Source of the DNA: Pseudomonas fluorescens
Lineage (GTDB): Bacteria; Pseudomonadota; Gammaproteobacteria; Pseudomonadales; Pseudomonadaceae
Length of the DNA: 64,000 nt
NCBI RefSeq assembly: GCF_902497875.1
Contig: NZ_CABVHY010000006.1
Coordinates: forward strand, 124,001-188,000
Direction of reading: 5' to 3'
The position numbers and the translations under genes were made by a program. The notes beneath the pieces are model-generated. The model made no database searches. It was not told where the DNA came from and saw only the letters and a program-made list of their open reading frames with translations. Positions 55,158 to 64,000 of this stretch are shown here, in pieces; position 1 is the first letter of the stretch; the number at the start of each line of letters is the position of its first letter.

Positions 55158-56441
55158 ATGCCGCTACGCGAAGAATGTCTATGGGAAAAACTGACGCCGC
55201 AAAGGCCTGACAATGCGGTACTTCAGGGCGAACTGACGGTGGATGTCTGCGTGATCGGCGCCGGCATTACCGGGCTGTCGGCGGCGATTCATTTGCTTGA
55301 GCAAGGCAAACGGGTGTGTGTACTCGAAGCCCATCGCACCGGCCACGGCGGCTCCGGGCGCAATGTCGGGCTGGTGAATGCCGGCATGTGGATTCCCCCG
55401 GACGAGATTGAAGCCGGTTTCGGCAAAACGGTCGGCAGCCAGCTCAATCGCATGCTCGGTGCCGCGCCATCACTGGTGTTCAGCCTGATCGACAAATACC
55501 ACATCGATTGCCAGTTGCGTCGCGAGGGTACCTTGCACATGGGCCACAACGCCCGTGGCGAAGCCGACCTGCGCAGTCGAGAAGAACAATGGAAGCGTCG
55601 CGGCGCCCCGGTGGAGTTGTTGACCGGTGCCGCCTGCGAAGCCGCCACCGGCACCAAAAAAATCGCCGCGGCCTTGCTTGATCGGCGTGCTGGCACCCTG
55701 AACCCGATGGCCTACACCTGCGGTCTGGCCAAGGCGGCTGTGGGCCTGGGGGGGCAGTTGTTCGACCATTCGCCGGTCACCCAACTGGAACGTCAGGGTC
55801 AGTGCTGGTCGGTGCAGACTGCACAGGGTTCGGTGCTGGCCGAGCAAGTGGTGATTGCTTCCAATGCCTACACCGAAGGCGAGTGGACCGAACTGCGCCG
55901 CAACTTCTTCCCCGGTTATTACTACCAGATCGCTTCCAAGCCGCTGACCGAAGAGGCGGCGCAACAGATTCTGCCCGGTGGCCAGGGCTCATGGGATACC
56001 CGTCAGGTACTGAGCAGCATTCGTCGGGATGCCGATGGGCGCCTGTTGCTTGGCAGCCTGGGCAATGGCAACAAGAAGCCGACCTGGTTCTTGAAGTCCT
56101 GGGCCGACCGGGTCCAGCAGCATTACTTTCCCTACCTCAAACCGGTGGAGTGGGAGTCCACCTGGACCGGTTGCATTGCCTTTACCCCTGATCACTTGAT
56201 GCGCCTGTTCGAACCTGCGCCCGGTTTAGTGGCAGTCACCGGCTATAACGGTCGCGGCGTGACCACGGGCAGCGTCGTTGGCAAAGCCTTCGCCGATTAC
56301 CTGTGTAACGGAAATCCTCAGGCCTTGCCGATCCCCTTTGCCCCCATGCGACCATTGGCCGGAGTGGGGCTGCGCAGCTGTTTGTACGAGGCGGGCTTCT
56401 CTCTGTATCACGCGGGCCAGTGCCTGCGGATCGTTATCTAA
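55158..56441 (+). CDS. amaA: L-pipecolate oxidase (FAD-dependent, AmaA)
   Basis: Oxidises L-pipecolate to piperidine-6-carboxylate, feeding AmaB. The 427-residue DAO-type flavoprotein has the dinucleotide-binding motif VCVIGAGITGLSAAIHLLEQ near residue 30, GSGRNVGLVNAGMW, and a late GYNGRGVTTGSVVGKAFADY. Length and position match AmaA of P. putida. The ATG at MPLREECLWEKL is preceded by a GGAG site; the frame is open upstream through the REP element, but this part is not coding. It has a 173-base gap after amaB. Confidence 0.9.
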   Translation: MPLREECLWEKLTPQRPDNAVLQGELTVDVCVIGAGITGLSAAIHLLEQGKRVCVLEAHRTGHGGSGRNVGLVNAGMWIPPDEIEAGFGKTVGSQLNRMLGAAPSLVFSLIDKYHIDCQLRREGTLHMGHNARGEADLRSREEQWKRRGAPVELLTGAACEAATGTKKIAAALLDRRAGTLNPMAYTCGLAKAAVGLGGQLFDHSPVTQLERQGQCWSVQTAQGSVLAEQVVIASNAYTEGEWTELRRNFFPGYYYQIASKPLTEEAAQQILPGGQGSWDTRQVLSSIRRDADGRLLLGSLGNGNKKPTWFLKSWADRVQQHYFPYLKPVEWESTWTGCIAFTPDHLMRLFEPAPGLVAVTGYNGRGVTTGSVVGKAFADYLCNGNPQALPIPFAPMRPLAGVGLRSCLYEAGFSLYHAGQCLRIVI

Positions 56442-56805
56442 TTGTCGAAAAGTGTTGCAGGATGCTGCGGTTTTCAGCGAAGCGACTAGCCTGTAGTGGT
56501 GCGGGTTGTAGCAGTCCCGCACCGGCAGTGTGCACTTCGGTGACGCATGCTGTTACAGGCAGGTTGCACGTTATTAAGTGTCGCGGTTGCAATGATGGCA
56601 CTTGATGGTTGCGCCTTTAAAAAAATACGGTTTTACCTTCCGCGGTTTAGACGGTTGCACGCCCAATGAAAATGGGCTCAAAACAGTCGATAAAACAATA
56701 ACAGTGCGACTTTTTTCAGAATAAAAAACCAATGGCACGGCACTTGCTCTGAGCATTCAGTGAAGTCGCAGTGCCAACTAAAAAAGAACCATGGAGCATC
56801 ACCTC
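56442..56805. other. Intergenic region between amaA and braC
   Basis: 364 bases without a gene. The part near braC holds the sigma-54 promoter at 56733-56748. The A/T-rich stretch just before it (ACTTTTTTCAGAATAAAAAA) could be a place for IHF or activator contact. I see no clear terminator after amaA and no other feature. Confidence 0.6.
56733..56748 (+). promoter_or_regulatory. Sigma-54 promoter of the branched-chain amino-acid importer
   Basis: TGGCACGGCACTTGCT matches the sigma-54 consensus TGGCACG-N4-TTGCT at every defined position, with GG and GC 10 bases apart. It ends 57 bases before the braC start. The transport operon is therefore predicted to depend on RpoN and an enhancer-binding activator, in line with nitrogen control. 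Confidence 0.85.
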
Positions 56806-57942
56806 ATGTCCCAGACGTTTTACAAGAAAGGCTTTCTGGCCCTCGCAGTGTCAGCTGCGTTGGGTGTTTCTGCGTTTGCTCAGGCTGACATCAAGTTCGG
56901 GGTAGCGGGTCCAATGACCGGTGCCAACGCATCGTTCGGCGAACAGTACATGAGAGGAGCGCAGGCAGCGGCGGACGAAATCAACGCCAAGGGCGGCGTC
57001 AATGGCGAGAAGATCGTGTTGGTGAAAGGCGATGATGCCTGTGAGCCGAAACAGGCCGTGGCTGTGGCCAACCGCATGGTTGACCAGGACAAGGTGGCGG
57101 GCGTAGTCGGGCACTTCTGCTCATCTTCGACCATTCCGGCTTCCGAGGTGTACAGCGATGCCGGCGTGATCGCGATCACCCCAGGCTCCACCAACCCGGC
57201 GGTGACCGAACGTGGCCTGAGTGCCATGTTCCGTATGTGCGGGCGTGACGATCAGCAAGGTATCGTTGCCGGCGACTACATCGTCGACGTGCTCAAGGGC
57301 AAAAAAGTCGCGGTACTGCACGATAAGGACACCTATGGCCAAGGCCTGGCGGATGCCACCAAGGCACAGCTGACCAAGCGCGGCGTGACGCCGGTGCTGT
57401 ACGAAGGCCTGACCCGTGGTGAAAAAGACTTCAGCGCCGTGGTGACCAAGATCCGCGCCGCGGGTGCCGACATCGTCTACTTCGGTGGCCTGCACCCGGA
57501 AGCCGGTCCTCTGGTTCGCCAGTTGCGCGAGCAGGGTTTGAAAGACGTCAAGTTCATGTCCGATGACGGTATTGTTACCGACGAGCTGGTGACCACTGCT
57601 GGCGGTCCTCAGTACGTCGACGGCGTTTACATGACCTTCGGCGCCGACCCGCGCATGCTGCCAGAGAGCAAGGCGGTGGTAGAGCAATTCCGCAAGTCGG
57701 GTTACGAGCCTGAGGGCTACACCCTGTATGCCTACGCTTCAGTCCAGACGCTGGCCGCCGCCTTCAACGGTGCCAAATCCGACAAGGGCGAAGACGCGGC
57801 CAAATGGCTGAAAGCCAATGCGGTCAAAACCGTGATGGGCGAGAAGACCTGGGACGCCAAAGGCGACCTGAAGGTTTCCGACTACGTGGTTTACCAGTGG
57901 GACAAGGACGGCAAATACCACCAGCTGGAAAAACAGAAGTGA
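56806..57942 (+). CDS. braC: Branched-chain amino-acid binding protein
   Basis: Periplasmic Leu/Ile/Val-binding protein of the ABC importer. The 378-residue precursor has a signal peptide (about residues 1-26, FLALAVSAALGVSAFAQA) and a mature protein starting DIKFGVAGPMTGANASFGEQ, typical of BraC/LivJ. The start was set at the second ATG because GGAG lies 9 bases before it; the first ATG (MEHHL) overlaps this ribosome site. A hairpin follows the gene, then livH. BraC of P. aeruginosa also binds Ala and Thr. Confidence 0.96.
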   Translation: MSQTFYKKGFLALAVSAALGVSAFAQADIKFGVAGPMTGANASFGEQYMRGAQAAADEINAKGGVNGEKIVLVKGDDACEPKQAVAVANRMVDQDKVAGVVGHFCSSSTIPASEVYSDAGVIAITPGSTNPAVTERGLSAMFRMCGRDDQQGIVAGDYIVDVLKGKKVAVLHDKDTYGQGLADATKAQLTKRGVTPVLYEGLTRGEKDFSAVVTKIRAAGADIVYFGGLHPEAGPLVRQLREQGLKDVKFMSDDGIVTDELVTTAGGPQYVDGVYMTFGADPRMLPESKAVVEQFRKSGYEPEGYTLYAYASVQTLAAAFNGAKSDKGEDAAKWLKANAVKTVMGEKTWDAKGDLKVSDYVVYQWDKDGKYHQLEKQK

Positions 57943-57956
57943 CATGAACCTCTGAT

Positions 57957-57983
57957 CTGGCCGACACCTGCGGTGTCGGCCAG
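57957..57983 (+). terminator. Hairpin between braC and livH
   Basis: A 12-bp perfect stem CTGGCCGACACC / GGTGTCGGCCAG with a 3-base loop and no U-run, 15 bases after the braC stop. It probably acts as an attenuator or a 3' stabiliser that makes the binding protein more abundant than the membrane parts. Confidence 0.7.
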
Positions 57984-58112
57984 ACGCAAAGCGTGTCCGT
58001 GCAGTACCTGTCTTTTCTCGTAGAGCTGCACAAGTGTGTGTTGCCGGGTGGTTGAACCCCAAGCCGTCGCAGCAAGTGTTTGTGCAGTCTCTCAAGTGTG
58101 TGAGATTGCGTT

Positions 58113-59027
58113 ATGGATGGTATTTTCCTGCAGCAACTGATCAATGGACTGACCCTAGGGTCCGTCTATGGTCTGATCGCCATCGGCTACACAATGGTCT
58201 ATGGCATCATTGGCATGATCAACTTCGCCCACGGCGAGGTTTACATGATTTCCGCTTACCTCGCGGCAATCAGTCTGGCTCTGCTGGCCTACTTCGGTAT
58301 CGAATCCTTCCCGCTGCTCATTCTCGGAACCCTGGTCTTCACCGTCGTTGTGACGGGGATCTATGGCTGGGTCATCGAGCGTGTCGCGTATAAACCGCTG
58401 CGCAACTCTACCCGACTGGCACCGCTGATCAGCGCCATCGGCATCTCGCTGATTCTGCAGAACTACGCGCAGATCAGTCAGGGTGCAAAACAACAAGGTG
58501 TGCCGACGCTGCTTGCCGGCGCGCTGAAAGTCGATATCGGCACTGGTTTCGTCCAGCTCACCTACACCAAGATCTTCATTCTGATCGCAGCATTCGCCGG
58601 GATGGCCGTGCTGACCTACATCATCAAGTACACCAAGCTCGGGCGCATGTGCCGCGCCACCCAGCAAGACCGCAAGATGGCCTCGATCCTGGGGATCAAC
58701 ACTGACCGGGTGATTTCCTACGTGTTCATCATCGGTGCAGCCATGGCGGCCCTGGCCGGTGTGCTGATCACCATGAACTACGGCACGTTCGACTTCTATG
58801 CCGGCTTCGTCATTGGCATCAAGGCGTTCACCGCGGCGGTACTGGGCGGGATCGGTTCGTTGCCCGGCGCCATGCTCGGCGGGATCATTCTCGGGATCTC
58901 CGAGTCGCTGTTCTCCGGCCTGATCAACTCTGACTATAAAGACGTGTTCAGTTTCTCGCTGCTGGTGCTGATCCTGATCTTCCGTCCTCAAGGCCTGCTG
59001 GGTCGCCCACTCGTGGCGAAGGTGTAA
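58113..59027 (+). CDS. livH: Branched-chain amino-acid permease, LivH type
   Basis: Inner-membrane subunit of 304 residues (BraD in P. aeruginosa) with about eight helices (LINGLTLGSVYGLIAIGYTM, GIIGMINFAHGEVYMISAYL) and the EAA-like CRATQQDRKMASILGINTDR loop near residue 190. The start ATG follows the 170-base gap with the hairpin. It is followed after 2 bases by livM. Confidence 0.96.
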   Translation: MDGIFLQQLINGLTLGSVYGLIAIGYTMVYGIIGMINFAHGEVYMISAYLAAISLALLAYFGIESFPLLILGTLVFTVVVTGIYGWVIERVAYKPLRNSTRLAPLISAIGISLILQNYAQISQGAKQQGVPTLLAGALKVDIGTGFVQLTYTKIFILIAAFAGMAVLTYIIKYTKLGRMCRATQQDRKMASILGINTDRVISYVFIIGAAMAALAGVLITMNYGTFDFYAGFVIGIKAFTAAVLGGIGSLPGAMLGGIILGISESLFSGLINSDYKDVFSFSLLVLILIFRPQGLLGRPLVAKV

Positions 59028-59029
59028 GT

Positions 59030-60310
59030 ATGTCTGCTGCCAATAAACCGATTGATATCAAAAAAAGTGTCATTGACGCCGTTCTGGCCGGGCTGATCTC
59101 GCTGATCGTGTTCGGGCCGATTGTCGGCGTAGTGCTCGACGGCTACAGCTTCAACCTCCAGCCCGCGCGCGTTGGCTGGCTGGTGGCGATCGTCATGGTC
59201 GGACGCTTTGCAATGAGCTTGTTCATGCAAACCCCCAAAGGTTTGAAAATCCTCCATGGCTTCGAAAGCACGGGCTCAGGTGTGCATGTGCTGGCGCCGG
59301 ACTACAAGTCACGGCTGCGCTGGATCATTCCGGCGCTGATCGTGATCGCCATCGTGTTTCCGTTCTTTGCCAACAAGTACATTCTGACCGTGGTCATTCT
59401 CGGCCTGATCTACGTGTTGCTCGGCCTTGGGCTGAACATAGTGGTCGGCCTGGCCGGCTTGCTCGATCTGGGCTACGTGGCGTTCTATGCCATCGGCGCC
59501 TATGGCCTGGCGTTGGGTTATCAATACCTCGGACTGGGGTTCTGGACGGTGTTGCCATTGTCGGCCCTGGCGGCGGGGCTCGCGGGATGCCTGCTCGGCT
59601 TCCCGGTCTTGCGAATGCATGGGGACTACCTGGCCATCGTGACCCTGGGTTTCGGCGAGATCATTCGTCTGGTCCTCAACAACTGGTTGTCCTTCACTGG
59701 CGGGCCGAACGGCATGCCGGTGCCATCGCCGACCTTTTTCGGCCTGGAGTTCGGACGCCGGGCCAAGGAAGGAGGGGTGCCGTTCCATGAGTTCTTCGGC
59801 CTTGAATACAACCCCAACATCAAGTTCCTGTTCATCTACATCGTGTTGTTCCTGGTGGTATTGCTGGTGCTCTATATCAAGCATCGCCTGACGCGGATGC
59901 CGGTCGGCCGGGCCTGGGAAGCGTTGCGTGAAGACGAAATCGCCTGTCGCTCGATGGGCCTGAACCACGTGCTGGTCAAGCTCTCGGCCTTCACCATCGG
60001 TGCTTCCACGGCGGGTTTGGCTGGGGTGTTTTTCGCCAGCTACCAGGGCTTCGTCAACCCGTCATCGTTCACCTTCTTCGAATCGGCACTGATTCTTGCC
60101 ATCGTGGTACTGGGCGGCATGGGTTCGACGGTCGGTGTGGTGATCGCCGCGTTCGTGCTCACGGTCGCGCCGGAGTTGCTGCGCACCTTCTCCGAATATC
60201 GGGTGCTGCTGTTCGGCGTGTTGATGGTGGTGATGATGATCTGGCGACCACGGGGCCTGATTCGCATCAGCCGTACCGGTGTGACCCCGCGTAAAGGAGT
60301 GGCGCCATGA
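59030..60310 (+). CDS. livM: Branched-chain amino-acid permease, LivM type
   Basis: The second permease subunit (BraE), 426 residues, with an N-terminal extension (about 120 residues with two helices) typical of gammaproteobacteria, then the core (YVLLGLGLNIVVGLAGLLDL, GYVAFYAIGAYGLAL, GRAWEALREDEIACRSMGLN). It overlaps livG by four bases (ATGA). Confidence 0.96.
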   Translation: MSAANKPIDIKKSVIDAVLAGLISLIVFGPIVGVVLDGYSFNLQPARVGWLVAIVMVGRFAMSLFMQTPKGLKILHGFESTGSGVHVLAPDYKSRLRWIIPALIVIAIVFPFFANKYILTVVILGLIYVLLGLGLNIVVGLAGLLDLGYVAFYAIGAYGLALGYQYLGLGFWTVLPLSALAAGLAGCLLGFPVLRMHGDYLAIVTLGFGEIIRLVLNNWLSFTGGPNGMPVPSPTFFGLEFGRRAKEGGVPFHEFFGLEYNPNIKFLFIYIVLFLVVLLVLYIKHRLTRMPVGRAWEALREDEIACRSMGLNHVLVKLSAFTIGASTAGLAGVFFASYQGFVNPSSFTFFESALILAIVVLGGMGSTVGVVIAAFVLTVAPELLRTFSEYRVLLFGVLMVVMMIWRPRGLIRISRTGVTPRKGVAP

Positions 60311-61182
60311 ACGATGAAGTCATTCTCTCGGTCGAGAACCTGATGATGCACTTCGGCGGCATCAAAGCCCTGAGCGACGTCAGCCTGCAAGTCAAACGCA
60401 ACTCGATCTTCGCTCTGATCGGCCCCAACGGCGCAGGCAAGACCACGGTGTTCAACTGCCTGACCGGCTTCTACAAAGCCTCCGGCGGCAAGATCGAGCT
60501 CAATACCCGTGGCGAGCCCATCAACGTCATCAAGATGCTTGGCGAGCCCTTTCGCGCGACCGATTTCGTCTCGCCGAGAAGCTTCGCCAGCCGGCTGTTC
60601 TACAAGATGTTTGGCGGCACTCACCTGATCAACCGCGCCGGGCTGGCGCGGACCTTCCAGAACATTCGCCTGTTCAGGGAAATGTCGGTGGTGGAAAACC
60701 TGCTGGTGGCCCAGCACATGTGGGTCAACCGCAACTTGCTGTCCGGAATTTTCAACACCAAGGGCTATCGCAAGGCTGAAAGCGATGCGCTGGATCACGC
60801 GTTTTACTGGCTGGAAGTGGTGAATCTGGTGGACTGCGCCAACCGTCTGGCCGGTGAGTTGTCCTACGGACAGCAACGGCGCCTGGAGATCGCCCGGGCC
60901 ATGTGCACCCGGCCCAAGCTTATCTGCCTCGACGAACCGGCTGCCGGCCTCAACCCTCAAGAAACCGAAGCGCTGAGCGCGATGATCCGGCTGCTGCGCG
61001 ACGAACACGATCTGACTGTGGTGCTGATCGAACACGACATGGGCATGGTAATGAGCATTTCCGACCACATTGTGGTGCTGGACCACGGCAACGTGATTGC
61101 CGAAGGTGGCCCTGAAGCGATCCGCAACGATCCGAAGGTGATCGCTGCCTACCTGGGCGCTGATGAAGAGGAGCTGGTATGA
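60307..61182 (+). CDS. livG: Branched-chain amino-acid ABC ATPase, LivG type
   Basis: ATP-binding subunit (BraF), 291 residues: Walker A GPNGAGKTT (about 39-47), a family-specific insertion around residues 70-110 (EPFRATDFVSPRSFASRLFY), ABC signature LSYGQQRRLEIARAM, Walker B LICLDEPAAGLNP. It overlaps both livM and livF by four bases. Confidence 0.97.
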   Translation: MNDEVILSVENLMMHFGGIKALSDVSLQVKRNSIFALIGPNGAGKTTVFNCLTGFYKASGGKIELNTRGEPINVIKMLGEPFRATDFVSPRSFASRLFYKMFGGTHLINRAGLARTFQNIRLFREMSVVENLLVAQHMWVNRNLLSGIFNTKGYRKAESDALDHAFYWLEVVNLVDCANRLAGELSYGQQRRLEIARAMCTRPKLICLDEPAAGLNPQETEALSAMIRLLRDEHDLTVVLIEHDMGMVMSISDHIVVLDHGNVIAEGGPEAIRNDPKVIAAYLGADEEELV

Positions 61183-61895
61183 GTCAACCGATCCTCGAAC
61201 TGAAAGAGATCGATGTGTTCTACGGGCCGATCCAGGCCCTGAAGAAGGTCTCGCTGCACATCAATGAAGGGGAAACCGTCGCCCTGATCGGCTCCAACGG
61301 GGCCGGCAAGTCGACGCTGCTGATGTCGATCTTCGGTCAGCCTCGGGCCGAGGATGGGCAGATCATCTACCAGGGAGTCGACATTACCCACAAATCGTCT
61401 CATTACATCGCCTCCCACGGCATCGCTCAATCGCCGGAAGGACGGCGGGTATTCCCCGACATGACGGTCGAGGAAAATCTGCTGATGGGCACCATTCCGA
61501 TCGGTGACAAATACGCCACCGAGGACATGCAGCGCATGTTCGAGCTGTTCCCACGGCTCAAGGAGCGGCGTACTCAGCGAGCCATGACCATGTCCGGCGG
61601 CGAGCAGCAAATGCTCGCCATCGCTCGGGCGCTGATGAGCCGACCCAAGCTGCTATTGCTCGACGAGCCGAGCCTGGGGCTGGCGCCTATCGTGGTGAAA
61701 CAGATCTTCGCCACCCTGCGCGAGCTGGCTGCGACCGGTATGACGATCTTTCTCGTGGAGCAGAACGCCAACCATGCGCTCAAGTTGTCGGATCGGGCGT
61801 ATGTGATGGTCAACGGCGAAATCCGCTTGAGCGGTACCGGCAAGGAGCTGCTGGTCAACGAAGAGGTGCGCAACGCCTATCTCGGCGGTCACTGA
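61179..61895 (+). CDS. livF: Branched-chain amino-acid ABC ATPase, LivF type
   Basis: Second ATP-binding subunit (BraG), 238 residues: Walker A GSNGAGKST (about 39-47), signature MSGGEQQMLAIARAL, Walker B LLLLDEPSLGLAP, switch His replaced by EQNANHAL as usual in LivF. It is the last gene of the operon and is followed by a terminator. Confidence 0.97.
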   Translation: MSQPILELKEIDVFYGPIQALKKVSLHINEGETVALIGSNGAGKSTLLMSIFGQPRAEDGQIIYQGVDITHKSSHYIASHGIAQSPEGRRVFPDMTVEENLLMGTIPIGDKYATEDMQRMFELFPRLKERRTQRAMTMSGGEQQMLAIARALMSRPKLLLLDEPSLGLAPIVVKQIFATLRELAATGMTIFLVEQNANHALKLSDRAYVMVNGEIRLSGTGKELLVNEEVRNAYLGGH

Positions 61896-61914
61896 GTTCT
61901 TTCTTGCAGGACCC

Positions 61915-61945
61915 AGCCTCGGCGAGTGATCGCCGGGGCTTTTTT
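61915..61945 (+). terminator. Terminator of the braC-livF operon
   Basis: AGCCTCGGCGA-GTGA-TCGCCGGGGCT stem (one G-T pair) followed by TTTTTT, 19 bases after the livF stop. Confidence 0.9.
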
Positions 61946-61971
61946 CGGTCTGCAAAACACCACTAATCCTT

Positions 61972-62060
61972 TGTGGGAGCGAGCTTGCTCGCGATAGCAA
62001 TCCGTCAGGGACCGCAGTGCTGAATGTGCTGCAGTCATCGCGAGCAAGCTCGCTCCCACA
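61972..62060. repeat. REP pair, GCGAGCAAGCTCGC type
   Basis: TGTGGGAGCGAGCTTGCTCG ... CGAGCAAGCTCGCTCCCACA, a perfect outer pair with a short central CAGTGCTGAATGTGCTGCAG. It matches the copy at 49947-50040. Confidence 0.88.
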
Positions 62061-62085
62061 AGGACCGTGTTGCTCTTTTGAGAAA

Positions 62086-62574
62086 TTGTGGAAAACAAAT
62101 TTAACAACCTGTTAAAGCGCGACATAAAGCCGCTGCAAATAACTGTTTTGTCACAGTTTTGACTTGTCCCCGTTTGCTGTGGAACTGACTGTGGGTAACG
62201 TGGGAGTATCTGGCTGGACGCCTTGTTTTACGTGGCTTTCAGAGTTGTGGTTGTTTTTTGATCAAGGGTTTTTACGTGGCTTTAGGCGGGCGTTGTCAAC
62301 CTTTTTATTGTCGCAGCAGATGGACCGAAAAGGCGTTGCACAGCCTGTGGATAAGTCTGTGGTTAAACTCTGGAAAGAAGCGGCAAGACGGCGTAATTAC
62401 TGGCTTGGCGCCATCGTGGGGAGAACGGAAAGGGCGCACTGATTGCAGAGGGCTGCATGTGACGCTCCCGCGGGTCAAGCAAAATACTTGCAAAGTCACG
62501 CTGCAGGCCTTGTGGATAGCGGCTCCGAGGAAATTGCACTTGCCCCCAAAGACTGTGGACGGGGCTGTGGATAA
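62086..62574 (+). other. Cluster of DnaA-box-like sites in a non-coding stretch
   Basis: Between livF and the next gene, about 590 bases carry repeated TGTGGATAA-type sites, all in the same orientation. Exact copies are at 62346-62354 and 62566-62574. One-mismatch copies are TGTGGAAAA (62087), TGTGGGTAA (62190), TGTGGTTAA (62358) and TGTGGATAG (62511). The left part (62086-62160) is A/T-rich. The frames through it (62164-62442 and 62258-62626) look accidental. It could be a DnaA-titration or DARS-like site; no replication gene is next to it, so I do not call it an origin. Confidence 0.5.
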
Positions 62575-62651
62575 GATGCGTGCACATGGCTGCAGGCCAC
62601 GGTGGGCCGGGCTTTGGATCGAGTGATCAATTTTTGTACAGTGATTATGCT

Positions 62652-62804
62652 CTTCGTAGCAGCTGCCGAAGGCTGCGTTCGGCCTGGGCCGCATTCGGAC
62701 GAAGCGGTCGTAAATCAGGTGCCCGCGATTAACTTGGTGAAACCGAGTCGCCTGGATTGCGACCGCTTCGCGCTCGAACGCAGGCTTCGCCAGCTGCTAC
62801 GAAG
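62652..62804. repeat. Diverged REP pair ahead of the SDR gene
   Basis: CTTCGTAGCAGCTGCCGAAG and the complement CTTCGCCAGCTGCTACGAAG bracket two further arms (GCATTCGGACGAAGCGGTCG / GCGACCGCTTCGCGCTCGAA). It belongs to the GTAGGAGCTGCCG type but with C for G in the first arm, and is longer than the others. Confidence 0.78.
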
Positions 62805-62894
62805 GGTTGTGCCGCATACTTTTCCTTTGCTTCGGTTGCCGCTATGGCGCCAGCCGGGCATGCTGCAAGGCGACTTTTATTCAATGATGGCTGA

Positions 62895-63686
<792 letters not shown>

Positions 63687-63701
63687 AACCGAGTCGCCCC
63701 T

Positions 63702-63833
63702 TGTGGCGAGCGGGCTTGCCCGCGCTAGGGCGCGTAGCGGCCCTAAAACCTGCAACCGCGATTTATCAGCAAGACCGCGTTTGCTGGCTTTACGACTGCT
63801 GCGCAGCCGAACGGGGGCAAGCCCCTCACCACA
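63702..63833. repeat. REP pair, GTGGCGAGGGGGC type, diverged
   Basis: TGTGGCGAGCGGGCTTGCCC ... GGGGGCAAGCCCCTCACCACA, with the common central part AGCGGCCCTAAAACCTGCAA. It lies between the convergent SDR gene and the partial epimerase gene. Confidence 0.83.
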
Positions 63834-63845
63834 CGGGTCTGACAG

Positions 63846-64000
63846 TCAGCCGAAGTATTCGACCAGGCCGCGATAGCAGGTCGCCAAATGATAAGGCGTG
63901 GTCGATGGCATATCCCGACGGCTCACTGTGCCTGCCGCATCCAGGCACTCATACCAGCCACCGGCATGCAGAAACCGCTGTTGCAGCGCATTCAACTGGC
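63846..64000 (-). CDS. C-terminal end of a probable AGE-family epimerase/isomerase
   Basis: Only the last 51 codons are in the window; the gene enters from the right edge. The visible end reads AGGWYECLDAAGTVSRRDMP, then STTPYHLATCYRGLVEYFG and a TGA stop. The GGWYE and TPYHLATCY segments resemble the C-terminus of N-acylglucosamine 2-epimerase/mannose isomerase (AGE) family proteins, which hold their active-site His near this end. The identity is tentative because so little is present. Confidence 0.5.
   Translation of the reverse strand, partial: QLNALQQRFLHAGGWYECLDAAGTVSRRDMPSTTPYHLATCYRGLVEYFG

Noticed and set aside
62164..62626. Two overlapping plus-strand frames (92 and 122 codons) in the gap before the SDR gene
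   Set aside because: No ribosome site, no motif, odd composition (Trp/Phe and Lys/Arg-rich), and they follow the DnaA-box-like repeats.

Overview
The window is chromosomal DNA of a Pseudomonas, most likely of the P. fluorescens group. Evidence: high-GC coding sequence; gene order that matches the conserved Pseudomonas core (psd-rhdA-HDOD-motAB-rsgA-orn; queG/nnr-tsaE-amiB-mutL-miaA-hfq-hflX-hflKC-hisZ-purA; rnr-rlmB-rpsF-rpsR-rplI-dnaB; azurin next to nadE-pncB); and many intergenic REP/BIME inverted repeats of the kinds common in fluorescent pseudomonads (GTAGGAGCTGCCG, GTGGCGAGGGGGC and GCGAGCAAGCTCGC types). There is no prophage, insertion sequence or CRISPR array.

Layout. 1-6.7 kb: a truncated conserved hypothetical gene, phosphatidylserine decarboxylase, rhodanese and an HDOD protein on the minus strand, then motAB behind a well-formed sigma-28 promoter. 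6.8-8.6 kb: a compact three-gene minus-strand operon inserted between motB and rsgA: a ThsB-like TIR protein, a caspase-like protease and a second TIR protein. This is the main accessory island and probably an anti-phage (Thoeris-like, TIR-to-caspase) module. 8.9-25.4 kb: housekeeping genes for ribosome assembly, RNA decay, queuosine, metabolite repair, tRNA modification, cell-wall amidase, mismatch repair, Hfq, HflX and HflKC, HisZ and PurA. 25.5-31 kb: a chemoreceptor, a ferric-iron ABC importer (binding protein and permease) with a possible Fur site, and two tandem tRNA-Leu(CAG) units, each with its own promoter and terminator. 31-41 kb: rnr-rlmB, the S6-S18-L9 operon with a DUF2232 membrane protein, dnaB and ygiQ. 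41-48 kb: a three-gene operon of uncharacterised peptide or amide chemistry (transglutaminase-DUF2126, circularly permuted ATP-grasp/alpha-E, transglutaminase), with a candidate sigma-54 promoter. 48-52 kb: a small charged protein, a LOG-family hydrolase, azurin and the NAD salvage pair pncB-nadE. 52-56.4 kb: a LysR regulator divergent from amaB and amaA (lysine/pipecolate catabolism). 56.7-61.9 kb: a complete branched-chain amino-acid ABC importer braCDEFG (livKHMGF) behind a consensus sigma-54 promoter. 62-64 kb: a roughly 0.6-kb non-coding stretch with a cluster of co-oriented DnaA-box-like sequences, a short-chain dehydrogenase, and the 3' end of a probable AGE-family epimerase.

All assignments come from reading the sequence, translated frames and motifs. 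No database search was possible.
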